From Gigaspora rosea (taxonomy: Eukaryota > Glomeromycota > Glomeromycetes > Diversisporales > Gigasporaceae): DNA of 64,000 bases. A program made the position numbers and the translations under genes. The DNA is taken from positions 345,471 through 409,470 of the forward strand of contig QKWP01000069.1 of the NCBI GenBank assembly GCA_003550325.1. The letters are read 5' to 3'. Of this stretch, positions 36,370 to 48,549 are shown piece after piece. How positions within the stretch are numbered: position 1 is the stretch's first letter; every line of letters begins with the position of its first letter. The notes beneath the pieces were generated by a model. The model searched no databases. It saw nothing but the letters and a program-made list of their open reading frames with translations, and was not told the origin of the DNA.

Positions 36370-37430
36370 TATAAAATATAAAAATTATATAATATTGTAT
36401 AGAATCTCTACTCTAGTATTATATATTTAGAAAGAAAAGAAAACAAAACAGAATAAAAACTGCCTTGTAGCAAAGTTTGTAAAAAATTTATTTGTACAGT
36501 CCAAAACATCTCTAACATGTCATTTACTGTTTACATTGTAGCGTAATGATCTACTCGTAATGTTGACACCAAACTAGTAGGCATTTCTGATTTGAAAAAA
36601 GTAAACACTGCTGATCTTTTGGAGGTGTAAACCAAAATGCCCACTTTATTAAAATTTCGAAAATACCAAAGGAGCGAAAGGAAATACACCAAGTTGTAAA
36701 GACCTGAAAGAGTTACGCTATACAGAATATAATATCTAACCAAGCACTTTTGTATGCTTCCACATAAAAACCTTGACAAAACTAGCTACTACTTCTTCGC
36801 TTTGTAGTTTTTCAGACTTCTGCAGAGAGGCCTTGCTTAGGTGAGTCCTCTTTTTCAACTTTATTTCAGTAACGACCACTTTTGATTCCATAGAAACCAA
36901 ACACTCAGTGAATAGCCTTGAGCCCTAGCTGCTAAAAGTGGAGTTTTGTTGCATGTTACATATAATAACTGTATAGTTTTCATAGGTCGGCTTTCGTGAA
37001 AAATTTTGTGCGAGGGATTGCTGGAAAGAGTTCTGTATTTGATTTGTGTAACTTGCATACAATTTTGATAACTATAGTAAATGATTAAAATTGCTAGTTT
37101 GCATTAAATTTATTATATTAAAATTATTGTAATTTCTAATCTGGGTTAAAATAAGTTTGCATTACATGTTTGAGTTAGTTTTTTAAAATTATTACAATTT
37201 CTATTGCAAATAATTTTAAACCTATTTTGGTAATAATAGTTAGCATGTATTGAAGCTATGTATATTTTATTATAAATTACTATAAAAATACTATTATAAT
37301 CTTATTTGATAAATAATATATAGTTTATTTGTTTTCAAAGTACCTGTTTGGAAATTAGAATTTTATTAATTACCTCTTAGAAGTTTTCAACAACTAACTA
37401 TATATGCAACTTTTGACTGCCTATTTATCT
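36370..37430. other. No gene seen
   Basis: A stretch at 36480-37060 has higher sequence complexity than its surroundings, but its open frames (for example minus 36779-36531 and 37058-36861) show no family motif. It may be decayed retroelement sequence. Confidence 0.4.
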
Positions 37431-37870
37431 AAAGGTTCTATACTAAATGCTATGCCTGTATTCAATTAGAAGGTTGCCTATTTAAACCCTCTAATCTTTC
37501 ATATTACTATCTAATTCTTCTAATATTAACAGAGAATTAGCATATATATATATAGTCAGTTCTAACTCCTTGCTCTATTATCTATATTCTTAGAACTCTA
37601 TTCTTATATACAAATATATATTTTAGCTTATCTTTAACAGAAAATTTGGTAGAGCAGTACCTGTACTATACAGATATTTATCTACACTTTGGTGACTTGG
37701 CTATAGTATTAGTTAATATTTGCAGTTAGAAGTACTCTTAAACTACTAATATTATCTACTTCTGTTTTGTAAGATTTATTCTGGTGAACCCTTTTTTTGT
37801 GGTATTGTTATCTAGTTTTTTAATTTCTAATTAGAAGCTTGGTTTAGATAGTACTTTCAAAATCTTTGCT
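37431..37870. repeat. AT-degraded copy of the retroelement-like repeat at 40560-41320
   Basis: It shares ggttgcctatttaaaccctct, ttggtagagcagtac and tgcagtta.aagt.ctcttaaa with 40780-41010 in the same order. Many positions that are C in the other copy are T here. Confidence 0.55.
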
Positions 37871-38245
37871 ACCTTTTTATTTAGAAATTGCTATTAGAAT
37901 AAAAAACTATCAGGTTTTGAAAAGCCTGAAATAAGACCCAAAAATATTTTTGAAGCCAAGTCTGGCCAAAAAAACAAAAACTAAGAACAGTAGTCCAACA
38001 GGCTTTATTTTAAAATTAGATCTGGTACTCAGACCCAACCAGTATAGTCTACTATTTATAAATTAAAATAAAGTTATTAATATATATATTTATAAACTTG
38101 AGTAGCTTATTTTAAATACTTAGATTAATAAATATCTAATGCATTCAATAAATAAATTTTAATAGTAAGTGCTTATAAATATTTTATTTTGAATATTTAG
38201 ATTAAGTATTATATATTTGTATTAAGTATTATATATTTATATTAA

Positions 38246-38742
38246 GGGTAGAGGGTATATAGATCATTTCTATTAATAAATGAGTGACCAAAAATATTTT
38301 TACTGCAAATTTAAAAGTTGCTACATATAAAAGTTAATTTTTTACTATATAAATTGTATTAATGTACTAAGTAAAAATTGTTTGTAATAAAAAATTACAC
38401 ATATCATAAAAATTTTATTAATTTTGAATAAAATTTGATAAAGTTTTTATAGTATCAACTTTTGCAGGGGCGGGGTCTATTCTGCGGGGGCGATCACAAA
38501 TTGGCCAATCAAATTACGTGTAAACAATAAGTAAAATAGGGTTGCAAAGATAAAAACAACAATATCTTAGGTTCTACTGGGCCAATTTTAATGATTCGAT
38601 CACTGTTAGAATCAAAAAAACCTCCTCTACAATTTTATTTAAAAATTTAATATGGTTACTTAATAAAAATTTTCTTTATTATTAAATATAAAATTTTTAG
38701 TAACTAGTTTATTAGTAAAAATGATCTACATACCCTCTACCC
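38246..38742. mobile_element. TTAA-flanked element family M3, copy 3 (497 bp)
   Basis: TTAA at 38242-38245 and 38743-38746, with inverted ends gggtagagggtatatagatca and tgatctacataccctctaccc. The interior aligns with the copy at 9309-9823. The G-rich segment gcaggggcggggtctattctgcggg replaces the ctgggttggaca segment of copy 1. Confidence 0.78.
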
Positions 38743-38919
38743 TTAATTATATTGATATTTGTATTAATCTTATTCATTAATATTTATGAAGATAATTGTT
38801 TTTGTTTCAAGCTTCAATATTTTTTATTTATAATATTTGAATCAATTTTTATTGTCTTGTATTCACTTTATTGATTGCAAGAAAATAACTTATAACTTGA
38901 TAATGAATGTTTAAATATA

Positions 38920-40325
38920 CAGTCAAACCTCTATATAGTCACCCTCTATATAGTCACAAAACCAATATAATCACTTTTGTAAGTTTACCAACCTTTTTAC
39001 TATAATTTTCACCTATATATAAGCACATTTGCATTATAATCACTATTACAATTTTTTATTTACCATCTATATAAAACTACCCCTACATAATTATATTATT
39101 ATTATAATATTTTGAATTAATTATTTTATTATTATAAATATTTTTTTAAGTTATTAATTATTATTTTTTAACAAGTAAAAATTTTTAAATTTGTTTTTTT
39201 TTAATAATCGATTATATTTTCTACATATAAAAGTTAAAATTATACTAAGTAAATAGAAAAAAATGCTATAAGTAACATTGTTCAGAAGACAAAATTATAT
39301 ATATCTTAAAATTTTCAAATAATTTGAATAACATTTTATTATTACACTTTTACAATTTACATTTAGGCAAAAAAAATTTAAAAAATTAAAAATTTTTAAC
39401 TTAATTGTAAATTATAAAAGTGTATTAATAAAATTTTAACTAAATTATCTCAAAATTTCAGAGTATATGTAATTTTATATCCCGAACAACTTTACTTAGA
39501 TCATCTTTATCGATTTACTTTAGATAATTTTAACTTGTATATGTAGCTACGATATACAATTATTTTAAAAAAAATTTTTTAAATTTTTTTTAAAATAATC
39601 ATACACAGTGGCTCTTGATATAATGGACTCTTGATATAATGGAGACTAAGTAAAATCTTGATATAATGAATCAAAGTTCAAATTCACATCATAATAAATA
39701 CTACTTGATATAATGAACTTACTAATAAAACTTACAATAAAGTGGATTTTAAAAAATTTCACACTATGTGCCCAAGGTACTACGTTATATCGAGAGCCAC
39801 TGTGTATATCGTAGCTACATATAAAGTTAAAATTATCTAAAGTAAAATTGATAAAAATGATATAAGTAAAGTTGTTCGGGATACAAATTATATATACTTT
39901 GAAATTTTGAGATAATTTGGTTAAAATTTTATTAATACACTTTTATAATTTACGATTAAGTTAAAAAATTTTTAATTTTTTAAATTTTTTTTGCCTAAAT
40001 GTAAATTGTAAAAGTGTAATAATAAAATGTTATTCAAATTATTTGAAAATTTTAAGATATATGTAATTTTGTCTCCTGAACAATGTTACTTATAGCATTT
40101 TTTTCGATTTACTTAGTATAATTTTTGATTTTATATGTGGAAAAGATAATTGATTATTTAAAAAATAAAAATTTTTATTTATTAAAACTTCTATATAATC
40201 ACAATTTTTTTTATATGCAATTTTATTATAATTGTGCTTAAATAGAATTCATCTATATTAGTCACATCTCTATATAATCACCACTTTTTGTATCCCGAGG
40301 GTGTGATTATATGGAGGTTTGACTG
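38920..40325. mobile_element. pogo-like palindromic element, copy 2 (1406 bp with a nested MITE)
   Basis: The same ends as copy 1 (cagtcaaacctctatatagtc), with TA at 38918-38919 and 40326-40327, and similar all along its length. Without the nested 201-bp element and its duplicated TA it would be 1203 bp, against 1200 bp in copy 1. Confidence 0.8.
39604..39804. mobile_element. Nested MITE, 201 bp, with known empty site
   Basis: Inverted ends cacagtggctcttgatataa and ttatatcgagagccactgtg, with TA on both sides (39602-39603 and 39805-39806). Copy 1 of the host element has the unoccupied target aatcgtatatcgtagc at the same place, so the TA duplication is shown by comparison. The interior repeats cttgatataatgga. 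Confidence 0.88.
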
Positions 40326-40559
40326 TACTAAAAATTTGGATCTTTAATATAATCCAAAATTCAAGCTAATACCTTTTGGTTCTTTGCATTGGCATAATAG
40401 AAAAACTGCATATATCTAAACCAGATAATAATAACTTGTAAATGCAAGTTTGCTATATTAAAATTTTTAAAATAATTTGTACAATCCATTAAACTAAATA
40501 TAACAGTTATAAAAAAACCTGAAAAAGGTAAATTATATTTTTTTTTAAAAAAAATTGTA

Positions 40560-41320
40560 GTAATTATCTTCTTATTAGATTTGGGTTAGACAAGGCACCT
40601 GACCAGATTTCTTTTTTTTAATTCAAAGTGCCCACTTTTGAGACAAGATTTTATTCAAGATTATGGATTGAGGTCACCTCTAGGGGCTTCCAACATTGTT
40701 ACATTAAAGAGAGTACAACTAGCTACTTACACTTTTAGTGTTATTCTATACTAGCTGCCATATTTGCAGCCCAGTTATGGGGTTGCCTATTTAAACCCTC
40801 TGATCTTCTGTACCTCCTGCTAATCCCGCTTGTATTACCAGAACTACATTCCAGATATTGTACCAGATCCCTTAGGGCTACTTTATCCTTAGTGGGAAAC
40901 TTGGTAGAGCAGTACTTGTCTCACTCAAGCAGGTATTTACCTATACTTCAGTAATTTCTGCATTCACAATAGTTTACACTTGCAGTTAAAAGTTCTCTTA
41001 AAATGCTACTGTTACCTACTTCTGCCCCTTATAAAGTTTATCCAAACTTCAGCACCTGCTTTCCTAAGCTTTATAAATCCTACTATCTCAATCCTGCAAC
41101 CCAGAAGGATCGGTCTGCTAGCATTATGTGTCTAAGGTACCCTATCCTTGGTCATGCTTCTGTAACATATGTTCTTTTCCTCTGGTGCGACCCCAGTGAC
41201 CCAGTTGGTAGGTCCTCCTAAACCCTCTGTATGCTTCGAGTTCAATTATCTCTCTTCTAATTGATACAAATAACTTAGGCAACGTTTCTCTGCCTGCTAA
41301 TACAATCCAAGGGATGGAAG
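40560..41320. repeat. Retroelement-like repeat, better preserved copy
   Basis: Related to 37431-37870. It is less AT-rich, but no long frame survives on either strand; the plus frame at 41003-41221 has no family motif. Probably a decayed retroelement segment. Confidence 0.45.
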
Positions 41321-41327
41321 CTTCTTA

Positions 41328-41488
41328 GGGATGGGTTCGGTCGGTCATTTTCGGTCAACCGTTTTATGACCGTTAGCCGTATCTTGTGATTCAATGATCC
41401 AAATCGGATGATTTTTTGGTACCATTTTGGATCGTTGAATCACAAGATACGGCTAACGGTCATAAAACAATTGGCCGAAAATGACCAG
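41328..41488. mobile_element. Fold-back MITE family M2, copy 2
   Basis: Arms ggtcattttcggtcaaccg...gtatcttgtgattcaatgatcc and the matching complement form an almost perfect hairpin. The left terminal gggatgggttcgg has no counterpart on the right, so the right end is truncated. Confidence 0.7.
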
Positions 41489-41951
41489 GAAAGTAGTGAA
41501 ACTAAACTAGGTAGAATGAAAATGATTCGTGTGTTGAATATTGGCACGCGTCAAATGCCTATACTACCATAGATATCTAAATAAGGAAATAGGAATGATA
41601 TCTATAAATGTACAATTTAAGAAAGGATGAACATGTGTTACGGGGTACGATTAAAAGGTTTAAGGATGATACAATTTTTAACGGGTTCAATCTCTAATGC
41701 ATAAGAAAAAACAAATTAAATATAGCAATTTTTGCCATTATTCTATCTAAATTTTATTATAAGAAATTAATATGATACGCTCTAACATGTACAGTACAAA
41801 CAGAAAAAAATATAAATACAATCTAAATATGACACGTAAAAATTTTGAAGGCGTGTACAAGCAAATAATGCATATAGCGTATATGCCGCATATTGTGTAT
41901 ATAGCACTTGTATTTTAACAATAATCTAATTACATAGTATTGAAATTAAAT

Positions 41952-44518
41952 TTAAGCTAATAAAATACGTTCTTTTTTACACATTTTCAATGCCTTCTCC
42001 TCATTTAATAAAGCAGCATGTCTTAAATATTTTTCGCCTTTCTTTTTATCTCTATCAACTTCTATTCCTTTATAATAAAGGTTTCCAATAGTATACATTC
42101 CCATAGAATTTCCACCTTCAGCGGACATTTCAAAATATTTAATTGCCTTGTGAATATTCTTTGGTACACCTTTACCATACCATAGACAATAACCATATCG
42201 AAGCTGGCCATCTGTTAGTCCTTCATCAGCTGTTTCCTTAAAAAGTGCAGCTGCTTTCTGAAATCGACATTGCTTTTCTTCCATAGTTTCATCAGAATTA
42301 AACGGATTATTTTCTTTATCAAGATAATAACCATACCAATACATTGCAGTGATATTACCATGTTCTGCATGAACCTTGAATGCTTCAAATGCATCCTTTT
42401 TATTTCCATTTGGCTTTTTGTGTTCAATAAGTGCATCTTGAACACTTAAGACACTTTTAAGACTTATATGATTATCAATTATATCAAGATCAGAAAAGTC
42501 ATCGTAAGTCGTTTCATACAAGTCATTCGAATTATATATTCTGGTTAATGAAGAAATAGGAACATCATCTATATTTTCACATGTTAAGTGCTTACAGGAT
42601 GAAACATCTGCATTATATTTAAAGCAATTTCAAATAAAATATTAAACATTTCGCTCAAAGCTGGGCGAAGATTTGCATTATATTGCATTGCTACGTACAG
42701 ATTAGAATGACCAAAAAATTAATAATTCTTGTATAAAAGAATAACCATTAATAATAATGAGAACTTTATGAACATGATACCTTTAACAGTGATTTTCTGC
42801 CATTCTTTCGGAACTTCAAAACTGAAGTCGAGAGTAGTATTTTTATTAAGAACAAGCTTTTTAAGCTTTAGTATATCTTGACATTCACCAAATGGTTCTT
42901 TACATTCGGCAATCTCCCAAAGAAGTCTTCCAAAACTATTAAAAATTTATTACATTAATCTAATTTGTCAAATATATTAATATTATTGTTATAAAGTCAT
43001 GGATATCATACCTAAAAATTTCACATTTTATATTGTACCTTTGTGATTCATTCTCTAATTTTTCTGGAGCAATATATCTCATCTTTTCTAATGTACGCTC
43101 CATCGGATTAGTATCCGCACTAAAGCAACGACTATATAATTTGAAATAATTACATTTATATATGATGTTGAAGAATACTAAAAAAGTCAATTAATTTAGC
43201 ATTACCTTCGGGTAAAGTTTGCAAGTTTAGCTGTATATCGATCGGTAATTAGAACATTTTCTGATCTCAAATCATGATGATAAATAGATACAGAATGAAG
43301 AAAGTTCAATGCTCGAGCAATATCAAGAGCTATATTGACTTTTATATTCCAGAAATTTATAACATCATTTTCTATATAAAATTTTTTAAGATTCCCATTC
43401 TCAGCCCATTGAGTTACAAGATAAATACCAGTATCTCTCTCAACAAGACCATAAAATTCAATAATATGTTTACAATCCTTTAATTTTTTAAAGATCAAAA
43501 TTTCACTTTTAATATTTTTTTTCTTTTCATCTTTAGTAGCATTTGAATTAGTTAGAAGCTTTAAAGCTACTGACTCAGTACCACTAGTAGGATTTTTTTA
43601 CTTTTTCGTCCATTTGGATTATCAATTATAAGATTTGGATTAATCATTACAGATGAAAATAAATTATTGTTGGTTGGAAAAGTACCATTTTGCCATGCAA
43701 TATTCATAATCGCAATATCTTCTAGATTTGGATTAAATATTGTTTCATTTGCAATTCTCTTTGTAAGACCACCTTCTATTCGTTCCATATACTAATAATT
43801 AAATACATGTAATTAGTAATATATAAGGATTTATAATAAAAAGAAATGATAAATTAGATTACATGTTTGAGCTCTTCTAAATCCTTAAGAATTACGTAGC
43901 TTATATCTGATGATCTCACGACCATACTAAATTGTAGTAAATTCATAAGACTATCAAATTCTTCCAATAATGTTATAAATCTTGATTTAATTTCTGATGC
44001 TTGGAAAAATTTTCGTAGTCCTAACAAATTAATAATGAAAAAAATAGTTTAGAGTAATGTATTTTTTTATTTCCTCGACAATACACTTGACATAAAAAAG
44101 AATCTTTTTATTTATATTCTACAGTATTTCCTAATCTATGATATGATGACTCACCAGTGATTTGAGAAACTTCTTTTACAAAACTTTTAATTTTTTCTAT
44201 GACATCAGTAAACTTTTGAAACTTTTTATAGAACTCAGTTGAATTTAGTTTATCTTCAAAATAGTCAGCCCTAGACATTAAAGCTTTAATAGCAGCTTCA
44301 GCAAATAAAACACGTTCCAATAATGTACCACAAATTCTCTTGTTATATTCGACAGTTTCACAAAGGTAAAGAATTTCTTTAACAGCATCGGTAATGTTGT
44401 TTACGAGAGGTATAAATAATGCTATAACATCGGCAACATTAGCAGCTCCTCGCACAAATGTTGAAGTAATAGGCAAAGTATTTGAAGCTGTTTCGATTCC
44501 AAGAGAAATTTTTTCCAT
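41952..44518 (-). CDS. Helical-bundle / pseudokinase-like / Sel1 protein (MLKL-like arrangement), six exons
   Basis: Exons read on the minus strand: 44518-44155, 44020-43863, 43791-43206, 43131-43012, 42935-42781, 42690-41952. All five introns are GT-AG and phases agree. Exons 1-2 encode a long helical bundle (ANVADVIALFIPLV, then ICGTLLERVLFAEAAIKAL), resembling the N-terminal bundle of MLKL-type proteins. The kinase-like domain has the strand lysine (VALKLL, codon 43559-43561), HHDLRSEN (Asp at 43271-43273) and YIAPEKL. The metal-binding DFG is replaced by Asn-Phe-Thr (43211-43219), and no glycine loop is seen. A pseudokinase is therefore likely. Three Sel1 repeats form the C-terminus. Two frame slips remain: one at a 7-base T-run (43593-43599) and one near 42630. 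They may be sequencing errors or decay. Probable role in signalling or regulated cell death, by inference from architecture. Confidence 0.75.
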
Positions 44519-44833
44519 ATTTTAAAAATATTTTAATATTAAGTTTCTGAATTTCACCATGTTTAAATAAAACATGCAATCGTATAATTTATCGATTTTT
44601 GTGTCATCTTACTATTACTAAGTAAGTACGTACAGTACGTACGTATTACGTATTTTTTTGCAATCTTAAAATTATTCCATCTCCTTTACCAATCATGGAG
44701 ATTGTACAACATTATTTGTCGCAGATCATAATGACTTTGATTACGTACGTACGTAAATGAATTTAAAGGGTTCTTTTAATAACCTAAAAATCTCTTATGC
44801 TTATTTAAATTCTACTCTTAAGATAACCTTAAC
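44519..44833. promoter_or_regulatory. Upstream region with GTACGTAC palindromes
   Basis: Upstream of the minus-strand start at 44518 there are three tight GTACGTAC/ACGTACGT clusters (44626-44648 and 44743-44754). The same octamer occurs upstream of the surface-protein gene (about 11371 and 11420). Palindromic octamers at promoters can be factor sites; nothing in the sequence proves it. Confidence 0.25.
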
Positions 44834-45386
44834 AGGACCCCGAACAATACATATAGAGGTTACATTGGCTTTATTATAAACTTTTTAAAATTTTTATCCA
44901 CTTTTTATTAGAGCTAATTAACCAAATTTTACATATAAGCTTTAATATTTAATAAAATTTAACCAATTATCAAATATAACAATACTTTTTTTTAAAAATT
45001 TTTCTCAAAAAAAAAAATTTTTCTCAAAAAAAAAAATTTTTTTCAAAAAAAATTTTTAAAAAAAAATTTTTTTCAAACAAAAATTTTTTCCAAAAAAAAA
45101 ATTTTTCTCAAAAAAAAATTTTTTTCAAAAAAAATTTTTACTAAAAAAAATTTTTTTTAAAAAAGATTTTTTAAAAAAGTTTTTTCTTTATCCAAATTTT
45201 AAATATAGCCTATTTAAAACTTATTAATTTTATCCACTTTTAATAATATAACATCAAAAGCTTTTATCCACTTTTAAATGTAACCTTTTGACCAATATCC
45301 ATTTTTCAAATATAACATTTTTGTAAAAAAGTAACCTTTTTAGCCAAAATTTCAATGTAACCTCTATATATATTGTTTGGGGTCCT
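44834..45386. mobile_element. TIR element, 553 bp, 8-bp target duplication ACCTTAAC
   Basis: The ends AGGACCCCGAACAATAC and its near-complement (right end ...attgtttggggtcct) continue inverted through atagaggttacattg. ACCTTAAC flanks both sides (44826-44833 and 45387-45394). The interior is mostly alternating A-runs and T-runs with ttttctc spacers. It encodes nothing. Confidence 0.82.
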
Positions 45387-45394
45387 ACCTTAAC

Positions 45395-46015
45395 CCTAAA
45401 AAAATTACTAAAAAAAATTATCCAAAAGGTTCGCATTTTCTAGTTGATTGTAACATTATTATGTAAACAATTAGCTTACTTGTTTCAAATAAATCAGGGA
45501 GTAAGTCATGAGATGTAAATTATTCCACAAAGCGTGGAACTTTCGAAAATATGCGAAATCTAATTATTATTATCATTGATTTTTTTCCTAATTTGTTATC
45601 TTGATTCTAATATTTGTTTGGATGGTGCGTGCATAACAAATCGTAAATCATACAAAAACTATACATATCCGCGGATTTTTGGAATTTTAACTTTTCTAGG
45701 GTCATAAATTTTATATTAGCCGATCATCTTATACCCTAAATTAGTGATCATCTGATTATTTATCACCCCAAATTTATCTAATAATGAGATTTTAAAAACA
45801 AATTTTATATATATTAAAGCGTGTCAAACCAATCACCCATCCTTAAAACCAATCACCAATATTATTAAATCTATAGCAATCTTTAATTTACCTTGGTAAG
45901 CAATATATAATATATTTAAAAACTATAAATATTTTATTTCATCGCGGTAATAAGCTTAATTAGCAAAAACCATTTACTAATTAAATTTCAAATCATAATT
46001 CTATAATATTTAGAA
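45395..46015. other. No gene seen
   Basis: AT-rich DNA. A segment near 45815 (atatattaaagcgtgtcaaacc) faintly recalls the dispersed repeat at 1696 and 5374. Confidence 0.45.
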
Positions 46016-46019
46016 CTGA

Positions 46020-46985
46020 CATAGCATGATAGTTAGCAACTGGACTAGCAAGACAAGTAGCATGGTAGTTAGTTTCGGGACAAGTAGTACAGTAATTAGA
46101 TTTAAGACAAGTAGTATGTTAGATTTAGGACAAGTAGCGTGGTAGTTAGAATAATACAGTAGTTATATTTAGAACAAGTAGTATGGTAGAGTTAGATTCG
46201 GGACAAGTAGCACAGTAGAGAACAAATAGCACAGTAGATTAGATTCAGGATAAGCAGTATGGTAGAATTAGATTTGCGACAAGTAGCACAGTAGAATTAT
46301 ATTTGGAACAAGTAGCATGGTAGAATTAGATTCGGGACAAGAGCATAATAGATTAGATTTAGGACAAGTAGCATGGTATAATTAGATTTGGGACAAATGG
46401 CATAATAAAATTAGATTTGGAACAAGCAGCATAGTAGAATTAAATTTAGTACAGTAAACTTTGATTCGGGACAAGTAGTATGGTAGAATTAGATTCAGGA
46501 TAAATAGTATGATAGAATTAGATTCGAGATAAATAGCATAGTAGAATTAGATTCGGGACAAGTAGCACAATGAGAATTAGATTTGGAATAAGTAGTATGA
46601 TAGAGTTATAGATTTGAGGCAAGTAGCATAGTAGAATTGATTTAGAATAAATAGTACAATAGAATTAGATTCAAGATAATTAGTACGTACAGTAAAATTA
46701 GATTTGCATGGTATGATAGAGTTAGATTCAGAACAAGTAACAGAGTTAGATTTGGGATACGTAATATAGTAGAGTTAGATTTAGGACAGGTAGCTTAGTA
46801 GAGTTAAATTCGAGACAGGTAGCACAGTAGAGTTAACTTGGAACAGATAGCATAGTAAAGTTAGATTCAGGTATAGATTCAGAAAAGGTAGTATGGCGGA
46901 TTTAAATTTGGGATTTATAGAATGGTAGTTAAATTTGGGTTTAGTAACATGGTAATTAGACTTGGTATTATAGTTAGATTCAGAA
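46020..46985. repeat. Minisatellite, ~30-bp unit acaagtagcatagtagaattagatt
   Basis: About thirty diverged tandem copies of ggacaagtagcatrgtagaat / tagattcg fill nearly one kilobase. Unit length varies by a few bases and no frame stays open, so it is not a repeat protein. Confidence 0.8.
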
Positions 46986-48549
46986 TATAGTAGAATAACA
47001 TAAATTATAAAATAAATGATGTATTCTCAAAGTTTTATACAGTTTTTATTAATTGAATTTTTTAATGTTTTAGTTAGTATATTATAAAAAAAAAACTATA
47101 ATATATAGATATTTTTAATTTTCATCAGTATATACAGTATTTTATATTTATTTATACAATGTGCAAAACCAATCTAATACCATATCTAATATAACACCAA
47201 CTTCCAAGACCTGCTTAACTATTTTGACATGACCCTAATTCTGCGATAGTATCTAACTTAACCTCCAGCTGGACTAGTGATGAAGTAGAATCGTTTACTG
47301 TAACTAGTTATAACATAAGCTTTGAACGACTCTACCATATAACTAAGCTAGACTCACATAACTATCTAATTATAATCCTAATTCTTATATTAGTCCCACG
47401 CTACTATCTAACCCTACCCTTCCTTGTTACTAAACCCGCTCTATTCTAACCCTTACCCTAAACCTATCTTAAAACTCACCATCATCTTAATCCATTACTT
47501 TATATGCTACTAGCAACTTACTGCCACAATACTAGCAAAAGAAGAAGCACAAGACGAACTAGTAATCAACATGAAAGTGCACCAGCTGAAATGTGATGAA
47601 ACACTGCCCTAACGAATCCAACATGGCATAGTACTAGTAAGCGACGAAGTAGAAACACTAGTACTGTAAAGAGGTACTAACAGATGACGACGTAGCGATG
47701 ATGGCAATATTATAAAAAAAAAAGCTTGTTAATAAATAGCAATATATATAGTATGTGTATACGTAGCTAAAAATTTTTTAGACGTATATTATAAAATTGC
47801 ATATGATTGGATATCAACTAGCTGACGCACCCTTATTTGTGTAACTAAATTTTTGGGGTGCGTCAGTGATCTGCATGAAATTCCAAAAATCCGCAGATAT
47901 GAATATTCAACAATGATTTCTATTGTCACACAAATGCATGCATTGAGAGTTTCATATTTAACACGTTTTAGAAACAAACAGAAGCTTTTAAAAAATCGGA
48001 ATGGGAAATCCGTAAATGCCATATGGATATCACAAGTAAAATTTTAATTTATTTGCGTAACTCTTGTCATGGTATTATTTAGAAAATTAAATACAATAAC
48101 TATTATAAAAAAAAACACATTCCCTTTTTCATTGAAAATATTCACTTAATTTAGCTGAAACATTTGGGGCCTTTGTAGTAGAAAACACCAAACTCTCCCA
48201 AAAATCAAAAAGGGGGTTTCAAGATTTGAATAAATTTCGAGTCGAGCTACGTTTTTTTAATTATAAATGGAAATTGGTTTCCATAATACAAATTTAAGAT
48301 ATTTAACCAAAAAATCTTTTCAGAAGAAAACTCGTGCATCAATTAGATTGCCAGATATAAGTATCCAATCATATCACAAAATTAACAAAATAAACACAAT
48401 TACTGTATCTTCAAACTATAAATTTTCAAGCTTGGCCCTTTCTATTGCAAAGGCCCCATTTAGTTAGTTATATATATATAGTCACTGGAATTTTTTCCTG
48501 TCTTAACTATTATATAACATTGACGTTAACTTACTTTTCAAATTTAATT
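46986..48549. other. No gene seen
   Basis: Mixed sequence. A stable hairpin lies at 47820-47867 (ctgacgcaccc...ggggtgcgtcag). The last few hundred bases form the upstream region of the kinase gene at 48550. Confidence 0.5.

Noticed and set aside
41003..41221. 72-residue frame with several Cys and Pro
   Set aside because: It lies in a decayed repeat; the related copy at 37.7 kb does not keep the frame.
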